Source of the DNA: Bacteroidales bacterium
GTDB taxonomy: Bacteria > Bacteroidota > Bacteroidia > Bacteroidales > F082
Direction of reading: 5' to 3'
Assembly (NCBI GenBank): GCA_017549805.1
Contig: JAFYNJ010000017.1
Coordinates: 1-64,000 of the forward strand
DNA length: 64,000 bases
The translations under genes and the position numbers were made by a program. The notes beneath the pieces were generated by a model, which worked only from the letters and a program-made list of their open reading frames with translations, had not been told where the DNA came from and searched no databases. Below, one piece after another: positions 20,798 to 29,481 of the stretch (positions are counted from its first letter, which is position 1; every line of letters starts with the position of its first letter).

Positions 20798-23700
20798 TCA
20801 CCGTTCAACTTTCAACTTCTCTTCCACCCACTTCCGAGCATTCACGAAAGCCTCAATCCAAGGCGACACCTCGTCGTTCTTTCGGTTGTCGGGATAATGG
20901 GCCCACTGCCAAGGCAGGAAGGCGCGCTCCAAGTGGGGCATCATGGCGAGATGACGTCCGTTGTTGGAGCAGATGCCTGCCACCGACCAGTCGCTGCCGT
21001 TGGGGTTGCCGGGATATTTGTCCTGTCCGTAGGTCATCACAATCTTGTACTTGTCGCGGTAATAGGGGAAGTAGAACTTGCCTTCGCCATGGGCCACCCA
21101 CACACCGAGACGGCGACCCGAGAGCGACTTCAGCATCACGCTTTCGTTCTGGGCAATCTCCACATTGAGGAAAGCAGATTCGAACTTGTGCGAGTCGTTG
21201 TGTTTCATGATGGGATGCTCCTCATGGTCGGGATAGATCAAGCCAAGTTCCATCATCAGCTGGCAACCGTTGCACACGCCAAGGCTCAAGGTATCTTCAC
21301 GGGCATAGAAGTCGTCCAACGCCTTCTTGGCCTTTTCATTGTAAAGGAAAGCACCCGCCCAGCCCTTGGCCGAGCCCAGCACATCGGAGTTGGAGAAACC
21401 GCCCACAAACACGATCATGTTGACATCCTTCAAATCTTCACGACCCGAAGCCAAGTCGGTCATGGTGACATCCTTCACGTCGAAGCCTGCCAGATGCAAA
21501 GCGTAAGCCATCTCACGGTCGCACTGGCAGCCCTTCTCACGGATGATGGCGGCGTTGATGCCCGACTTTTGGCGACGTTTCATCTTGATGCCAAGATCGG
21601 CAGCCTTACCCGTGAAGCCATGGCCCAGGCTATAGTGCAGATACTGTTGCTTGTAGTTCTCGAAACGCTCCTTGGCCTTGCGCTCACCGCTCTGCTTGCG
21701 GTCGAGCAGATAGGACGACTTGTACCACACATCGCGCAAGGCATCGATCTCGAAGAGATGGTCGTGGCCGGCATGACGGATGGTGATCCTGCGCTTGAGA
21801 CAGGGCTTGCCGATGACCTTGAAGCTGACGCCGAGTTCGCGGAGCATCTTCTTGGCAGCGCCGTCGCCAGCGACTTGGATGACCACCGAAGGCTTCTCGC
21901 AGAACAGTACGGATACCAGATCTTCCTTGTCGAAGTCCTTCAGGTTGAGCTCCATGCCGTATTCAGTGTTGGCAAAGTTCATCTCCAGCAAGGTGGTGAT
22001 CAAACCGCCCGCAGAGACGTCATGACCCGCCATGATCAGGTTCTCCTCAATCAGCTGTTGGATGGCATTGAAAGCCCTCTTGAAATAGGCCGGACTCTTG
22101 ACATCCGGTGTCTTTTGGCCGATGGCGTTGATGGCTTGGGCAAAGCTGCTGCCGCCCAGTTCAAAGCCGTCTTTCGAAAAGTCGATGTAAAGCAACTCGG
22201 AATCTAGGTTCCCTTTCATTACCGGTTGGACGGTCTGGCGGATATTGCTTACCTCGCCAGCGGCGGATACGATGACCGTTCCAGGAGCCACTACCTTCTG
22301 ACCATTGGGATACTTCTGGGTCATCGAGAGCGAATCCTTGCCTGTCGGGACGTTGATACCCAAGGCGACGCAATAGTCGCTCAATGCCTTCACCGCTTGA
22401 TAGAGACGGGCTGTCTCGCCTTCCTGCTTGGCAGGCCACATCCAGTTGGCGCTCAGTGAAACGCCCTTCAGGTTGTCCTCGATGGGAGCCCACACCAAGT
22501 TGGTCAAGGCTTCTGAAACAGACAACCTTGAACCCGCAGCCGGATCAATCAAGGCTGGGATGGAGGCATGGCCCAAAGCCGTTGCCACACCGCGCACGCC
22601 TTTGTAATCGAGGGCGCTGATGCCGAGGTTGCTCAACGGCAGCTGGATCTCACCAACGCACTGCTGCTGGGCAACGCGACCCGTCACGGAACGGTCCACC
22701 TTGTTGGTCAACCAGTCCTTGCAGGCCACGGCTTCCAGCTGCAGCACCTTCTCCAAATACTTATGGATGTCGCGTTTAGTATAGCTGATCTTCTTGAAAT
22801 GATAGGGCTTGGAGGTATCGTGAAGCACAGTCTTGGGTGCACTGCCGAAGAAGTCGGACAACGCCAAATCAATGGGTGCTTCACCGTTTTTGCGGACAAA
22901 GCGCAGGCGTTCGTCGCCCGTCACCTCGCCCACCTCGTAATAAGGCGCACGTTCGCGCTCGGCGGTCTTGCGAATCAGCTCCAAGTCCTTCTTGCGCACC
23001 AGCAATCCCATACGTTCCTGTGACTCGTTGCCGATGATTTCCTTGTCGGACAAGGTCGGGTCGCCCACGGGAAGGTTATCGACATACACCACACCGCCAG
23101 CGTCCTCAATCAGCTCGGAGAGACAGTTCAAGTGGCCGCCAGCACCATGGTCGTGGATGCTACGGATGGGATTCTTGCCCATCTCGGCCATGGCACGGAT
23201 CACGTTGCTGACGCGTTTCTGCATCTCAGGATTGGCACGTTGCACGGCGTTGAGCTCAATGGCGTTGCTGTATTGTCCAGTATCGACGCTCGACACGGCA
23301 CCGCCACCCATGCCGATGCGGTAGTTGTCGCCGCCCAGCACCACGATGATGTCGCCAGGTTCCGGCTCCAGCTTTTGGGCGTTCTCCATCTTGGCAAAGC
23401 CAATGCCGCCTGCCAGCATAATCACCTTGTCATAGCCCAAGGTCTGCTGCTCCTGATGCTCAAAAGTCAGCAAACTGCCGTTGATCAAAGGTTGACCGAA
23501 CTTGTTGCCGAAGTCGGACGCGCCGTTGGAAGCCTTGATCAAAATCTCCTCAGGTGTCTGATACAGCCATTTACGCGGTTCGGCGCCTTGCTCCCACTCA
23601 CGACCCTTCTCGGTTCGGGGATAGGAAGTCATATAAACGGCCGTGCCTGCCAACGGCAAGCTGCCCTGACCTCCGGCCAAACGGTCGCGGATCTCACCGC

Positions 23701-24496
23701 CCGTTCCCGTGGCAGCCCCGTTGAAAGGCTCCACGGTGGTCGGGAAATTATGCGTTTCGGCTTTCAGCGAAAGGATGGTGTTGATGTCCTTGATCTGGAA
23801 GTAATCTGGCTCAAACTGGCCTTTGGGCGCGAATTGCTCCACTTTGGGACCGAGGATGAAAGCCACGTTGTCCTTGTAAGCCGACACCAACTTGTTCGGG
23901 TTTTCCTTCGAAGTTCTCTTGATCAAGGCAAACAGCGAACTGCCCATCTTTTTTCCGTCGATGATGAAGGTGCCGTTGAAGATCTTGTGGCGGCAATGCT
24001 CCGAATTCACTTGTGCGAAGCCATATACCTCGCTATCGGTCAGTTTCCTGCCAATCTTCTCGGAAATACCTTTCAGATACTCCACTTCCTCATCGCTCAA
24101 CGCGAGGCCTTCTTTCACATTGTAACTTGCAATGTCGTCGATGTATTTCAAGGGCTCGGGCTTGCGGTTTACCGTGAAGACCTTTTGGTCGAGGTTGTGG
24201 TACATGGCCTGAAGCATAGGATCGAAGGGGGCGTCCTTTGAATCCACTTGAGTGAATTCCTCGATGCGCAAGATACCCTCAACACCCATGTTTTGGGCAA
24301 TTTCAACAGCATTGGTGCTCCAAGGGGTAATCATCTCACGGCGCGGACCGACGAAATAACCTTTTATGGATTTTGTCTTGACCAACGTAGCCTTGCCAAA
24401 CAACCATGACAAACGGGACAGATGCTCGGAAGAAAGCTCCGATACGGCATCAACGGCTATAACACGTTGATTTCCAGACTGGAAAAAGCATATCAT
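20798..24496 (-). CDS. purL: Phosphoribosylformylglycinamidine synthase (FGAM synthase)
   Basis: This 1232-residue protein is the large single-chain PurL. It converts FGAR, glutamine and ATP to FGAM in purine biosynthesis. Visible motifs include the N-terminal domain with VNSEHCRHKIFNG, the ATP-binding segments ETHNFPTTVEPFNGAATGTG and IRSIHDHGAGGHLNCLSELI, and the second AIRS-type half. The C-terminal glutaminase domain has LGVCNGCQLM (nucleophilic Cys). Length is typical for proteobacterial and Bacteroidota PurL. A -7 box at 24528 precedes it. The nadE, mrp and nifU-like genes follow closely, indicating one transcript. Confidence 0.97.
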   Translation of the reverse strand: MICFFQSGNQRVIAVDAVSELSSEHLSRLSWLFGKATLVKTKSIKGYFVGPRREMITPWSTNAVEIAQNMGVEGILRIEEFTQVDSKDAPFDPMLQAMYHNLDQKVFTVNRKPEPLKYIDDIASYNVKEGLALSDEEVEYLKGISEKIGRKLTDSEVYGFAQVNSEHCRHKIFNGTFIIDGKKMGSSLFALIKRTSKENPNKLVSAYKDNVAFILGPKVEQFAPKGQFEPDYFQIKDINTILSLKAETHNFPTTVEPFNGAATGTGGEIRDRLAGGQGSLPLAGTAVYMTSYPRTEKGREWEQGAEPRKWLYQTPEEILIKASNGASDFGNKFGQPLINGSLLTFEHQEQQTLGYDKVIMLAGGIGFAKMENAQKLEPEPGDIIVVLGGDNYRIGMGGGAVSSVDTGQYSNAIELNAVQRANPEMQKRVSNVIRAMAEMGKNPIRSIHDHGAGGHLNCLSELIEDAGGVVYVDNLPVGDPTLSDKEIIGNESQERMGLLVRKKDLELIRKTAERERAPYYEVGEVTGDERLRFVRKNGEAPIDLALSDFFGSAPKTVLHDTSKPYHFKKISYTKRDIHKYLEKVLQLEAVACKDWLTNKVDRSVTGRVAQQQCVGEIQLPLSNLGISALDYKGVRGVATALGHASIPALIDPAAGSRLSVSEALTNLVWAPIEDNLKGVSLSANWMWPAKQEGETARLYQAVKALSDYCVALGINVPTGKDSLSMTQKYPNGQKVVAPGTVIVSAAGEVSNIRQTVQPVMKGNLDSELLYIDFSKDGFELGGSSFAQAINAIGQKTPDVKSPAYFKRAFNAIQQLIEENLIMAGHDVSAGGLITTLLEMNFANTEYGMELNLKDFDKEDLVSVLFCEKPSVVIQVAGDGAAKKMLRELGVSFKVIGKPCLKRRITIRHAGHDHLFEIDALRDVWYKSSYLLDRKQSGERKAKERFENYKQQYLHYSLGHGFTGKAADLGIKMKRRQKSGINAAIIREKGCQCDREMAYALHLAGFDVKDVTMTDLASGREDLKDVNMIVFVGGFSNSDVLGSAKGWAGAFLYNEKAKKALDDFYAREDTLSLGVCNGCQLMMELGLIYPDHEEHPIMKHNDSHKFESAFLNVEIAQNESVMLKSLSGRRLGVWVAHGEGKFYFPYYRDKYKIVMTYGQDKYPGNPNGSDWSVAGICSNNGRHLAMMPHLERAFLPWQWAHYPDNRKNDEVSPWIEAFVNARKWVEEKLKVER

Positions 24497-24527
24497 AATA
24501 GCATATATTTTGCATTTTATATGCTCG

Positions 24528-24535
24528 CAAAGATA
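24528..24535 (-). promoter_or_regulatory. -7 box of the purL operon
   Basis: TATCTTTG on the minus strand lies 32 bases upstream of the purL ATG, in the gap after the endonuclease gene. The -33 element is weak (TCTTTC-like). Confidence 0.5.
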
Positions 24536-24580
24536 AATAAAATGTTAGATGAAAGACTGCTTCCCAGCCTATATTTTACA

Positions 24581-25648
24581 TTAAATAATCAACAGCTTCC
24601 TGTTCATTACTACTTGATTTCCATTGCTCAAATGCAACAAATAGAATCCGCTTTGAAGATCATTTGGCAATGTCAGGGATGGCATTTCCTCACTTGCGAC
24701 TTTTGTTTGCCACAGAACTCTTCCACTGAGATCATAAATTGTCACTTGATCCACCTCCTGATGTCTCAAAAAAAGATAAATCGTCCCACCTCGTTGAACG
24801 GGACTGGGATAGATGGAAACGGCCGATTCCGATTCGTCCTCGGCGATTACCCAGTTCGGATCCCATATCATATCGGCATATTCAGGATAATCGACAAAAG
24901 GATTTCGGTTATGTTGATAATCCTTATATATCGCATTGTTACGATCGATCTCCTTTTGGCTCACCGGATCCTGCTTATTCCAACGGAGCAACATCGCCAT
25001 GGCCCAAGGCTTGATTTCCGACTTGTCAGTCATGTCGCTTGATTTCCAATTCGAGTCCTCTCCATAGTAACGTACGCTCATGTACATGAGGGCACGGGCC
25101 AAATCGCCTTTGTATTCGTCAATGGGTTCAAACACCGTTCCGGAAAAACCAGGGGTTTTGCAGGATCCCAATTTTGAGCCATTTCGGGAAGTCCACTTGG
25201 CACCACTCACCTCTCCGTATGCATAGTTGTTGCGGCGACCGTTAACATAACCGTCCGTCGCAAAAATATGGTGCATATCGGTACGCGGCGTGGTTTGATC
25301 ATTGAACCAACTCTGCGGCCAAGAATGCTCACGGTTATAGCAATCGCCCTCACCGCTGTAGTTGCCGCACTGATCCATGCCCAGTTGATAGGTATAAGGC
25401 GGAGTGCCTCCCGGGACATCAGAATACATGTCCCAAACAACGCCGTTGCCTTTGTTGTCGGTGCTCCAGAAAGCGTTCCAGATTTGGGCATACGATATGG
25501 AGGTGTGTCCCTTGATGATATTGTGCAAGGCCTCCTTCAGTGCATTGCCTCTCAAACCCTCGGCGGAATCGTAATAATGCGCCGGTGCTTGGGCTATTGC
25601 GGAGACTGCCAAAAACAGCGACAGTAGAACTATAAACAACCGTTTCAT
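24581..25648 (-). CDS. Secreted endonuclease I with type IX sorting domain
   Basis: The 355-residue protein has a signal peptide (LAVSAIAQ) and an EndA/endonuclease-I-type catalytic domain over residues ~25-270. NREHSWPQSWF, RTDMHHIFATDGYVNGRRNN and YAYGEV carry the beta-beta-alpha metal active site of extracellular nucleases. The C-terminus is a type IX sorting domain (VSIYPSPVQRGG, VTIYDLSGRVLW). It should cut DNA outside the cell, for nutrient use or biofilm turnover. It starts five bases after the MntP-like gene. It is not obviously linked with purL, which has its own promoter. Confidence 0.88.
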   Translation of the reverse strand: MKRLFIVLLSLFLAVSAIAQAPAHYYDSAEGLRGNALKEALHNIIKGHTSISYAQIWNAFWSTDNKGNGVVWDMYSDVPGGTPPYTYQLGMDQCGNYSGEGDCYNREHSWPQSWFNDQTTPRTDMHHIFATDGYVNGRRNNYAYGEVSGAKWTSRNGSKLGSCKTPGFSGTVFEPIDEYKGDLARALMYMSVRYYGEDSNWKSSDMTDKSEIKPWAMAMLLRWNKQDPVSQKEIDRNNAIYKDYQHNRNPFVDYPEYADMIWDPNWVIAEDESESAVSIYPSPVQRGGTIYLFLRHQEVDQVTIYDLSGRVLWQTKVASEEMPSLTLPNDLQSGFYLLHLSNGNQVVMNRKLLII

Positions 25649-25653
25649 TTTCG

Positions 25654-26220
25654 TCAGATTAAGTCAGTAAACAAGAACAGAATGGCGATGATCAACACAA
25701 ACACGGCGCCCGAGAATTCAATGAAGCTGGAGGCACGCATCAATTCCGGCGAGAATTCTTTCCGGACTGCGTTCAATGCCCAAAGGAATCCAGCGATGCC
25801 AACAGCCAAAAAATACCAATGGCCAAAAGGCAAGAAGCCATCACCACAAACACCCATCATGAAAGTGTCTGTGGCAGCAAAAACGCCCAAAAGCAACATT
25901 CCCCAAAAAGAGGTAAACGAGAACAAGTATTTCGCTTTCAGCACTTTCATGGAATGAACAATCATTTTAACAGCCACAATCAGCATGATGGCAAAAACAA
26001 AATAAGGAAGCAAATCGCCGTACATTGGAGCGATCCATCTTCCGAACAAGTAACCCAAGAAGGCCATCAACGCCTCCATGGCGCCAAAAACCAACGCTGC
26101 AAGCAACTGCCTTGGAAACTTGCTTTGGCTTTTAGGTTCCAAGCCGATGGACACTGTCACAACGGGGGTGGTTATGGACAGAATGAAGATGATTCCAATG
26201 ATGATAGCTGAACTTGTCAT
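25654..26220 (-). CDS. MntP-like integral membrane protein (divergent)
   Basis: This 188-residue protein has six predicted membrane helices arranged as an internal repeat, like MntP-type manganese exporters. The helix with FGAMEALMAFLGYLFGRW and the later AATDTFMMGV resemble the conserved MntP helices. The first helix has SITTPVVTVSIG where MntP has an essential Asp (SMDAFA-like), so that metal ligand is missing. It may therefore have a different substrate or be a diverged homologue. The -7 box at 26225-26232 lies only five bases before the ATG, so the mRNA may be leaderless. It is co-oriented with the endonuclease gene, five bases apart. Confidence 0.6.
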   Translation of the reverse strand: MTSSAIIIGIIFILSITTPVVTVSIGLEPKSQSKFPRQLLAALVFGAMEALMAFLGYLFGRWIAPMYGDLLPYFVFAIMLIVAVKMIVHSMKVLKAKYLFSFTSFWGMLLLGVFAATDTFMMGVCGDGFLPFGHWYFLAVGIAGFLWALNAVRKEFSPELMRASSFIEFSGAVFVLIIAILFLFTDLI

Positions 26221-26235
26221 GATGCAAAGATAAAA

Positions 26236-26261
26236 AAAATCCCGCCAATGGACGGGATTTT
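26236..26261 (-). terminator. Intrinsic terminator after tryptophanase
   Basis: AAAATCCCG (26236-26244) pairs with CGGGATTTT (26253-26261). On the minus strand it is followed by a run of T, 22 bases after the tnaA stop. Confidence 0.85.
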
Positions 26262-26282
26262 CATAGGAATAAAACTATAAGT

Positions 26283-27659
26283 TTATCCCAATCTCTTGAA
26301 CTGGCAGGTAAAGTGACGCATCAGCTCGGCTTCCCAAGTGATTTCGAGACCACGCTTGATGCTGTCGCGACGGTCATACACATTCTTCAGGGCAGCAGCA
26401 ATCACGTCCATGTGGTTGTTGGTGTACACACGGCGCGGGATGCAGAGACGCACGAAGTCGTTGCCACCGAAACGGTTCTGACGGGTGACCGGATCGCGGT
26501 CGGCCAGCACATAGCCGATCTCGCAGGCACGGATGCCCGCTTCAAGATAAAGTTCGCAGGTCAGAGTCTGAGCCGGGAACTCTTCCTTCGGGATGTTGGT
26601 CAACACCTTGTCGGCATCGACGAAGATGGCATGGCCACCGGCAGGACGCTGGTAAGGAATGCCATACTCATCCAACTTGGCAGCAAGGTAATGCACTTGC
26701 TTGATACGGGTTTCCACCATGTCGAATTCAATGTTTTCCTTCAGTCCGACGGCCAAGGCATCCATGTCGCGGCCGTTCATACCGCCATAGGTAAGGAAGC
26801 CCTCAAACGGGATGCAGAACAGCTTGGCACCTTCGTACCAATCCTTCTTGTTGGTGGCGATGAAACCGCCCATGTTGACGAGGGCGTCCTTCTTGGCACT
26901 CATCGTCATGGCATCGGCATAGGAATACATCTCCTTGGCAATCTCACGGAGGGTCTTGTTTTCGTAGCCCTTCTCGCGGGTCTTGATGAAGTAGCAGTTC
27001 TCGATGAATCGGGCGCTGTCCACCACAACCGGCACGCCGTACTTGTGGCAGAGGGCGCAGGTCTCGCGAACGTTCTGCATGCTGACAGGCTGGCCGCCAA
27101 CAGTATTGTTGGTCACGGTAAGCACCATGAACGGGACATTGCCCTTGTTCTCGACGAGCACCTTCTCAAGCTTCTCGAGGCTGACGTTGCCCTTGAAAGG
27201 CACTTCCAGCTGGGTATCGTAAGCCTCCGGGACAGTAACGTCGATCGCGAAGGCCTTACGGCTCTCGATGTGTCCCTTGGTGGTGTCGAAATGGGCATTG
27301 CCGGGGATCACCATGCCAGGCTTCACCAGATAGCTGAAAAGCACGTTTTCAGCGGCACGGCCCTGGTGGGTAGGAATGACATACTCGAAACCGGTAAGTT
27401 CGGTGATGGTGTCCTTCATGTGATAGAAAGAACGGGCACCGCCGTAGCTCTCGTCACCCATCATCATGGCGCTCCACTGGCGGTCGCTCATGGCACCGGT
27501 GCCACTGTCGGTCAGCAGGTCGATATAGACATAGTCGCTCTTCAGCATGAAGATATTGTTGTGTGCTTCTTCAAGCCATTTTTCGCGTTGTTCGCGGGTG
27601 GATTTCTTAATGGGTTCAACCATCTTGATTTTCCACGCTTCTGCAAATGGTAATTCCAT
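26283..27659 (-). CDS. tnaA: Tryptophanase
   Basis: This 458-residue PLP enzyme splits tryptophan into indole, pyruvate and ammonia. The beta-eliminating lyase pattern is clear: YIDLLTDSGTGAMSDRQW, PTHQGRAAENVLF, and the PLP lysine in MTMSAKKDALVNMGG. Two positions separate tryptophanase from tyrosine phenol-lyase and both point to tryptophanase. FDTTKGH has Asp where the phenol-lyase has Thr (FTTTRYH). GIRACEIG has Ile where the phenol-lyase has the substrate-binding Arg (SMERG). Indole is a common intercellular signal in gut communities. The gene has its own promoter and terminator, with no tnaB or tnaC visible beside it. Confidence 0.92.
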   Translation of the reverse strand: MELPFAEAWKIKMVEPIKKSTREQREKWLEEAHNNIFMLKSDYVYIDLLTDSGTGAMSDRQWSAMMMGDESYGGARSFYHMKDTITELTGFEYVIPTHQGRAAENVLFSYLVKPGMVIPGNAHFDTTKGHIESRKAFAIDVTVPEAYDTQLEVPFKGNVSLEKLEKVLVENKGNVPFMVLTVTNNTVGGQPVSMQNVRETCALCHKYGVPVVVDSARFIENCYFIKTREKGYENKTLREIAKEMYSYADAMTMSAKKDALVNMGGFIATNKKDWYEGAKLFCIPFEGFLTYGGMNGRDMDALAVGLKENIEFDMVETRIKQVHYLAAKLDEYGIPYQRPAGGHAIFVDADKVLTNIPKEEFPAQTLTCELYLEAGIRACEIGYVLADRDPVTRQNRFGGNDFVRLCIPRRVYTNNHMDVIAAALKNVYDRRDSIKRGLEITWEAELMRHFTCQFKRLG

Positions 27660-27697
27660 ATTTTTATTGTTTTGATGAATATTTAATATAAATTTTA

Positions 27698-27746
27698 CAA
27701 AGATACAACTTTTTGGTTATTTGCAAACTATTTCTTTTTATCTTTG
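27698..27746. promoter_or_regulatory. Divergent promoters of tnaA and the C69 dipeptidase
   Basis: For tnaA, TTTG (27724-27727) and TATCTTTG (27698-27705) on the minus strand are 18 bases apart. For the plus-strand dipeptidase, TATCTTTG lies at 27739-27746, 32 bases before its ATG. The two promoters overlap, so their activities may be linked. Confidence 0.6.
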
Positions 27747-27777
27747 AAATTCAAAATTCAAGCAAAAACTCAACAAT

Positions 27778-29382
27778 ATGTTTAAACTCAAAACTCTAAT
27801 TCTAGCAGGTCTTCTCGTGCTTGGTTACAGCACATGCGCACAGGAAGACCAGGAAATGCTCGTCGGTGCCAACTGCACCAGCATCATGGTGGGCAAGAAA
27901 GCTTCCACCGACGGCTCCGTCATCACCTCGCACACCTGCGACGGCCGCTACCGCACCTGGATGCGTTGGGAACCTGCCGCCGACCATGAAAAAGGAGAGA
28001 TGCATAAGGTGTATAAAGGCACCATGCACACAGAAGATCCTTTCGACAACCGCAAGGTGGAACTCGCCGGGGAGATTCCCCAGGTGGAACACACCTATGC
28101 CTATCTCAACACAGCCTATCCCTGCCTCAACGAGAAGCAGTTGGCCATTGGCGAAACGACCTTCTCAGGTCCCGACACCTTAGTCAACAAGAACGGCATG
28201 TTCCTGATTGAGGAACTGGAGCGCGTGGCTTTGATGCGCTGCGACAACGCCCGCGACGCTATCCAACTCATCGGCAAACTCGTCAAGGAATATGGCTACG
28301 GCGACGGAGGCGAGTGCATCACCATCGCCGACAAGAACGAAGTCTGGCAGATGGAAATCCTCGGTGAAGGACCCGACAAGATCGGCGGCGTGTGGGCTGC
28401 CAAACGCATCCCCGACGACGAGGTGGGCGTCAGCGCCAACATCGCCCGCATCGGCAAGCTGGAACGCAAGAGCAAGGACTTCTACTGTTCCGACAACTGC
28501 GAGAAGGTCGCCAAGAAATACGGTTTGTGGGACGGTGAAGGCGACTTCATTTTCTGGAAGGCCTTCCGTGCCGAATACGGCGGTGGCAAGAACTACAGCG
28601 ACCGCGAGTTCTTCATCCTCAGCCAGCTGGCTCCTTCCTTGAACCTCAGCCGCGACATGCCCGAATTGCCTTTCTCCGTGAAACCCGACGAAAACGTCGA
28701 TGTCCGCAAGGTGATGGAGCTCTTTCGCAGCACCTACGAAGGCACCGACATGGACATGACCCGTAACATCAAGGTGGTCAACAAGAAGCGTCTGGACGAC
28801 GGCACCATGGTTGACGACACTGTCATCAGCCCTATCGCCAACCCTTGGATGAACGGCACCATGCAAAAGACGCTGAACTACTTGGCTCCAGAGACCGTCA
28901 AGTTCCAGCGCACCGTGGCCGTGGCCTGGAGCAGCTACCACCATATCATCCAATGCCGCAGCTGGGTGCCCGACGAGATCGGCGCCATCTGCTGGATGGC
29001 CTGCGACAACCCGGGACAGAGCCCGCGCATCCCGATCTTCTCAGGTTCCACCACCCTGCCCGAAGGCTTCGACAAATGCGGCCAACTCCGCTATCGCGAA
29101 GAAGCCTGGATTTGGCATTACCGCAGAGCCAACAAGCTTGCCACAGTGATGTGGGGACGCACCAAACCCGTCCTTTTAGGCAACGCCAAACGACTCGAGG
29201 ACAAAGCCTTTGAGGAGATTCCCGCCATGGAGCAGAAAGCCCAGACCTTGCTCAACGAGGGCAAGAAGGATGAAGCCACCAAGGTGGTCAACCAATACAC
29301 CAAGGACTTCGCCGCTGCTGCACGCCAAACCTGGAAAGAAATGGAAGACCAGTTCTGGTTCTGGTTTGGGATGGGATTTTGA
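27778..29382 (+). CDS. C69-family dipeptidase, secreted
   Basis: The 534-residue protein starts with a signal peptide (LVLGYSTCAQ). The peptidase C69 domain follows, beginning near VGANCTSIMVGKKASTDGSV, where the Cys after GAN is the predicted N-terminal nucleophile exposed by processing. Further family segments are FLIEELERVALMRCDNARD, GECITIADKNEVWQMEI and GVSANIARIG. C69 enzymes cleave dipeptides; periplasmic forms supply amino acids to asaccharolytic or peptide-using Bacteroidales. The neighbouring tryptophanase gene suits amino-acid catabolism. The gene ends at a strong terminator. Confidence 0.88.
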   Translation: MFKLKTLILAGLLVLGYSTCAQEDQEMLVGANCTSIMVGKKASTDGSVITSHTCDGRYRTWMRWEPAADHEKGEMHKVYKGTMHTEDPFDNRKVELAGEIPQVEHTYAYLNTAYPCLNEKQLAIGETTFSGPDTLVNKNGMFLIEELERVALMRCDNARDAIQLIGKLVKEYGYGDGGECITIADKNEVWQMEILGEGPDKIGGVWAAKRIPDDEVGVSANIARIGKLERKSKDFYCSDNCEKVAKKYGLWDGEGDFIFWKAFRAEYGGGKNYSDREFFILSQLAPSLNLSRDMPELPFSVKPDENVDVRKVMELFRSTYEGTDMDMTRNIKVVNKKRLDDGTMVDDTVISPIANPWMNGTMQKTLNYLAPETVKFQRTVAVAWSSYHHIIQCRSWVPDEIGAICWMACDNPGQSPRIPIFSGSTTLPEGFDKCGQLRYREEAWIWHYRRANKLATVMWGRTKPVLLGNAKRLEDKAFEEIPAMEQKAQTLLNEGKKDEATKVVNQYTKDFAAAARQTWKEMEDQFWFWFGMGF

Positions 29383-29480
29383 TAAGATAAAAGATAAGAG
29401 ATAAAAGATAAAAGTTAGGGCGCGGCTGGAATCAGCCGCGCCCTTGTTGTTCGATAAGTAAACTCTTATCTTTTATCTAT
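29383..29480 (+). terminator. Strong hairpin terminator flanked by GATAAAAGATAAGAG repeats
   Basis: GGGCGCGGCTG (29418-29428) pairs perfectly with CAGCCGCGCCC (29433-29443), followed by TTGTTGTT. Outside it, GATAAGATAAAAGATAAGAG-type repeats on the left are complementary to CTCTTATCTTTTATC on the right. The stem could therefore be much longer and work for the convergent ppiD-like gene as well. Confidence 0.75.
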
Positions 29481-29481
29481 C

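Noticed and set aside
20570-22207. 545-codon open frame on the plus strand
   Set aside because: It lies antisense to purL, whose motifs are complete. The frame has biased His/Leu/Val composition and no promoter or ribosome-binding site.
26313-27653. 446-codon open frame on the plus strand
   Set aside because: It is the exact antisense shadow of tryptophanase, with no recognisable domain.
26283-27659. Tyrosine phenol-lyase
   Set aside because: The two discriminating active-site positions carry the tryptophanase residues Asp and Ile.
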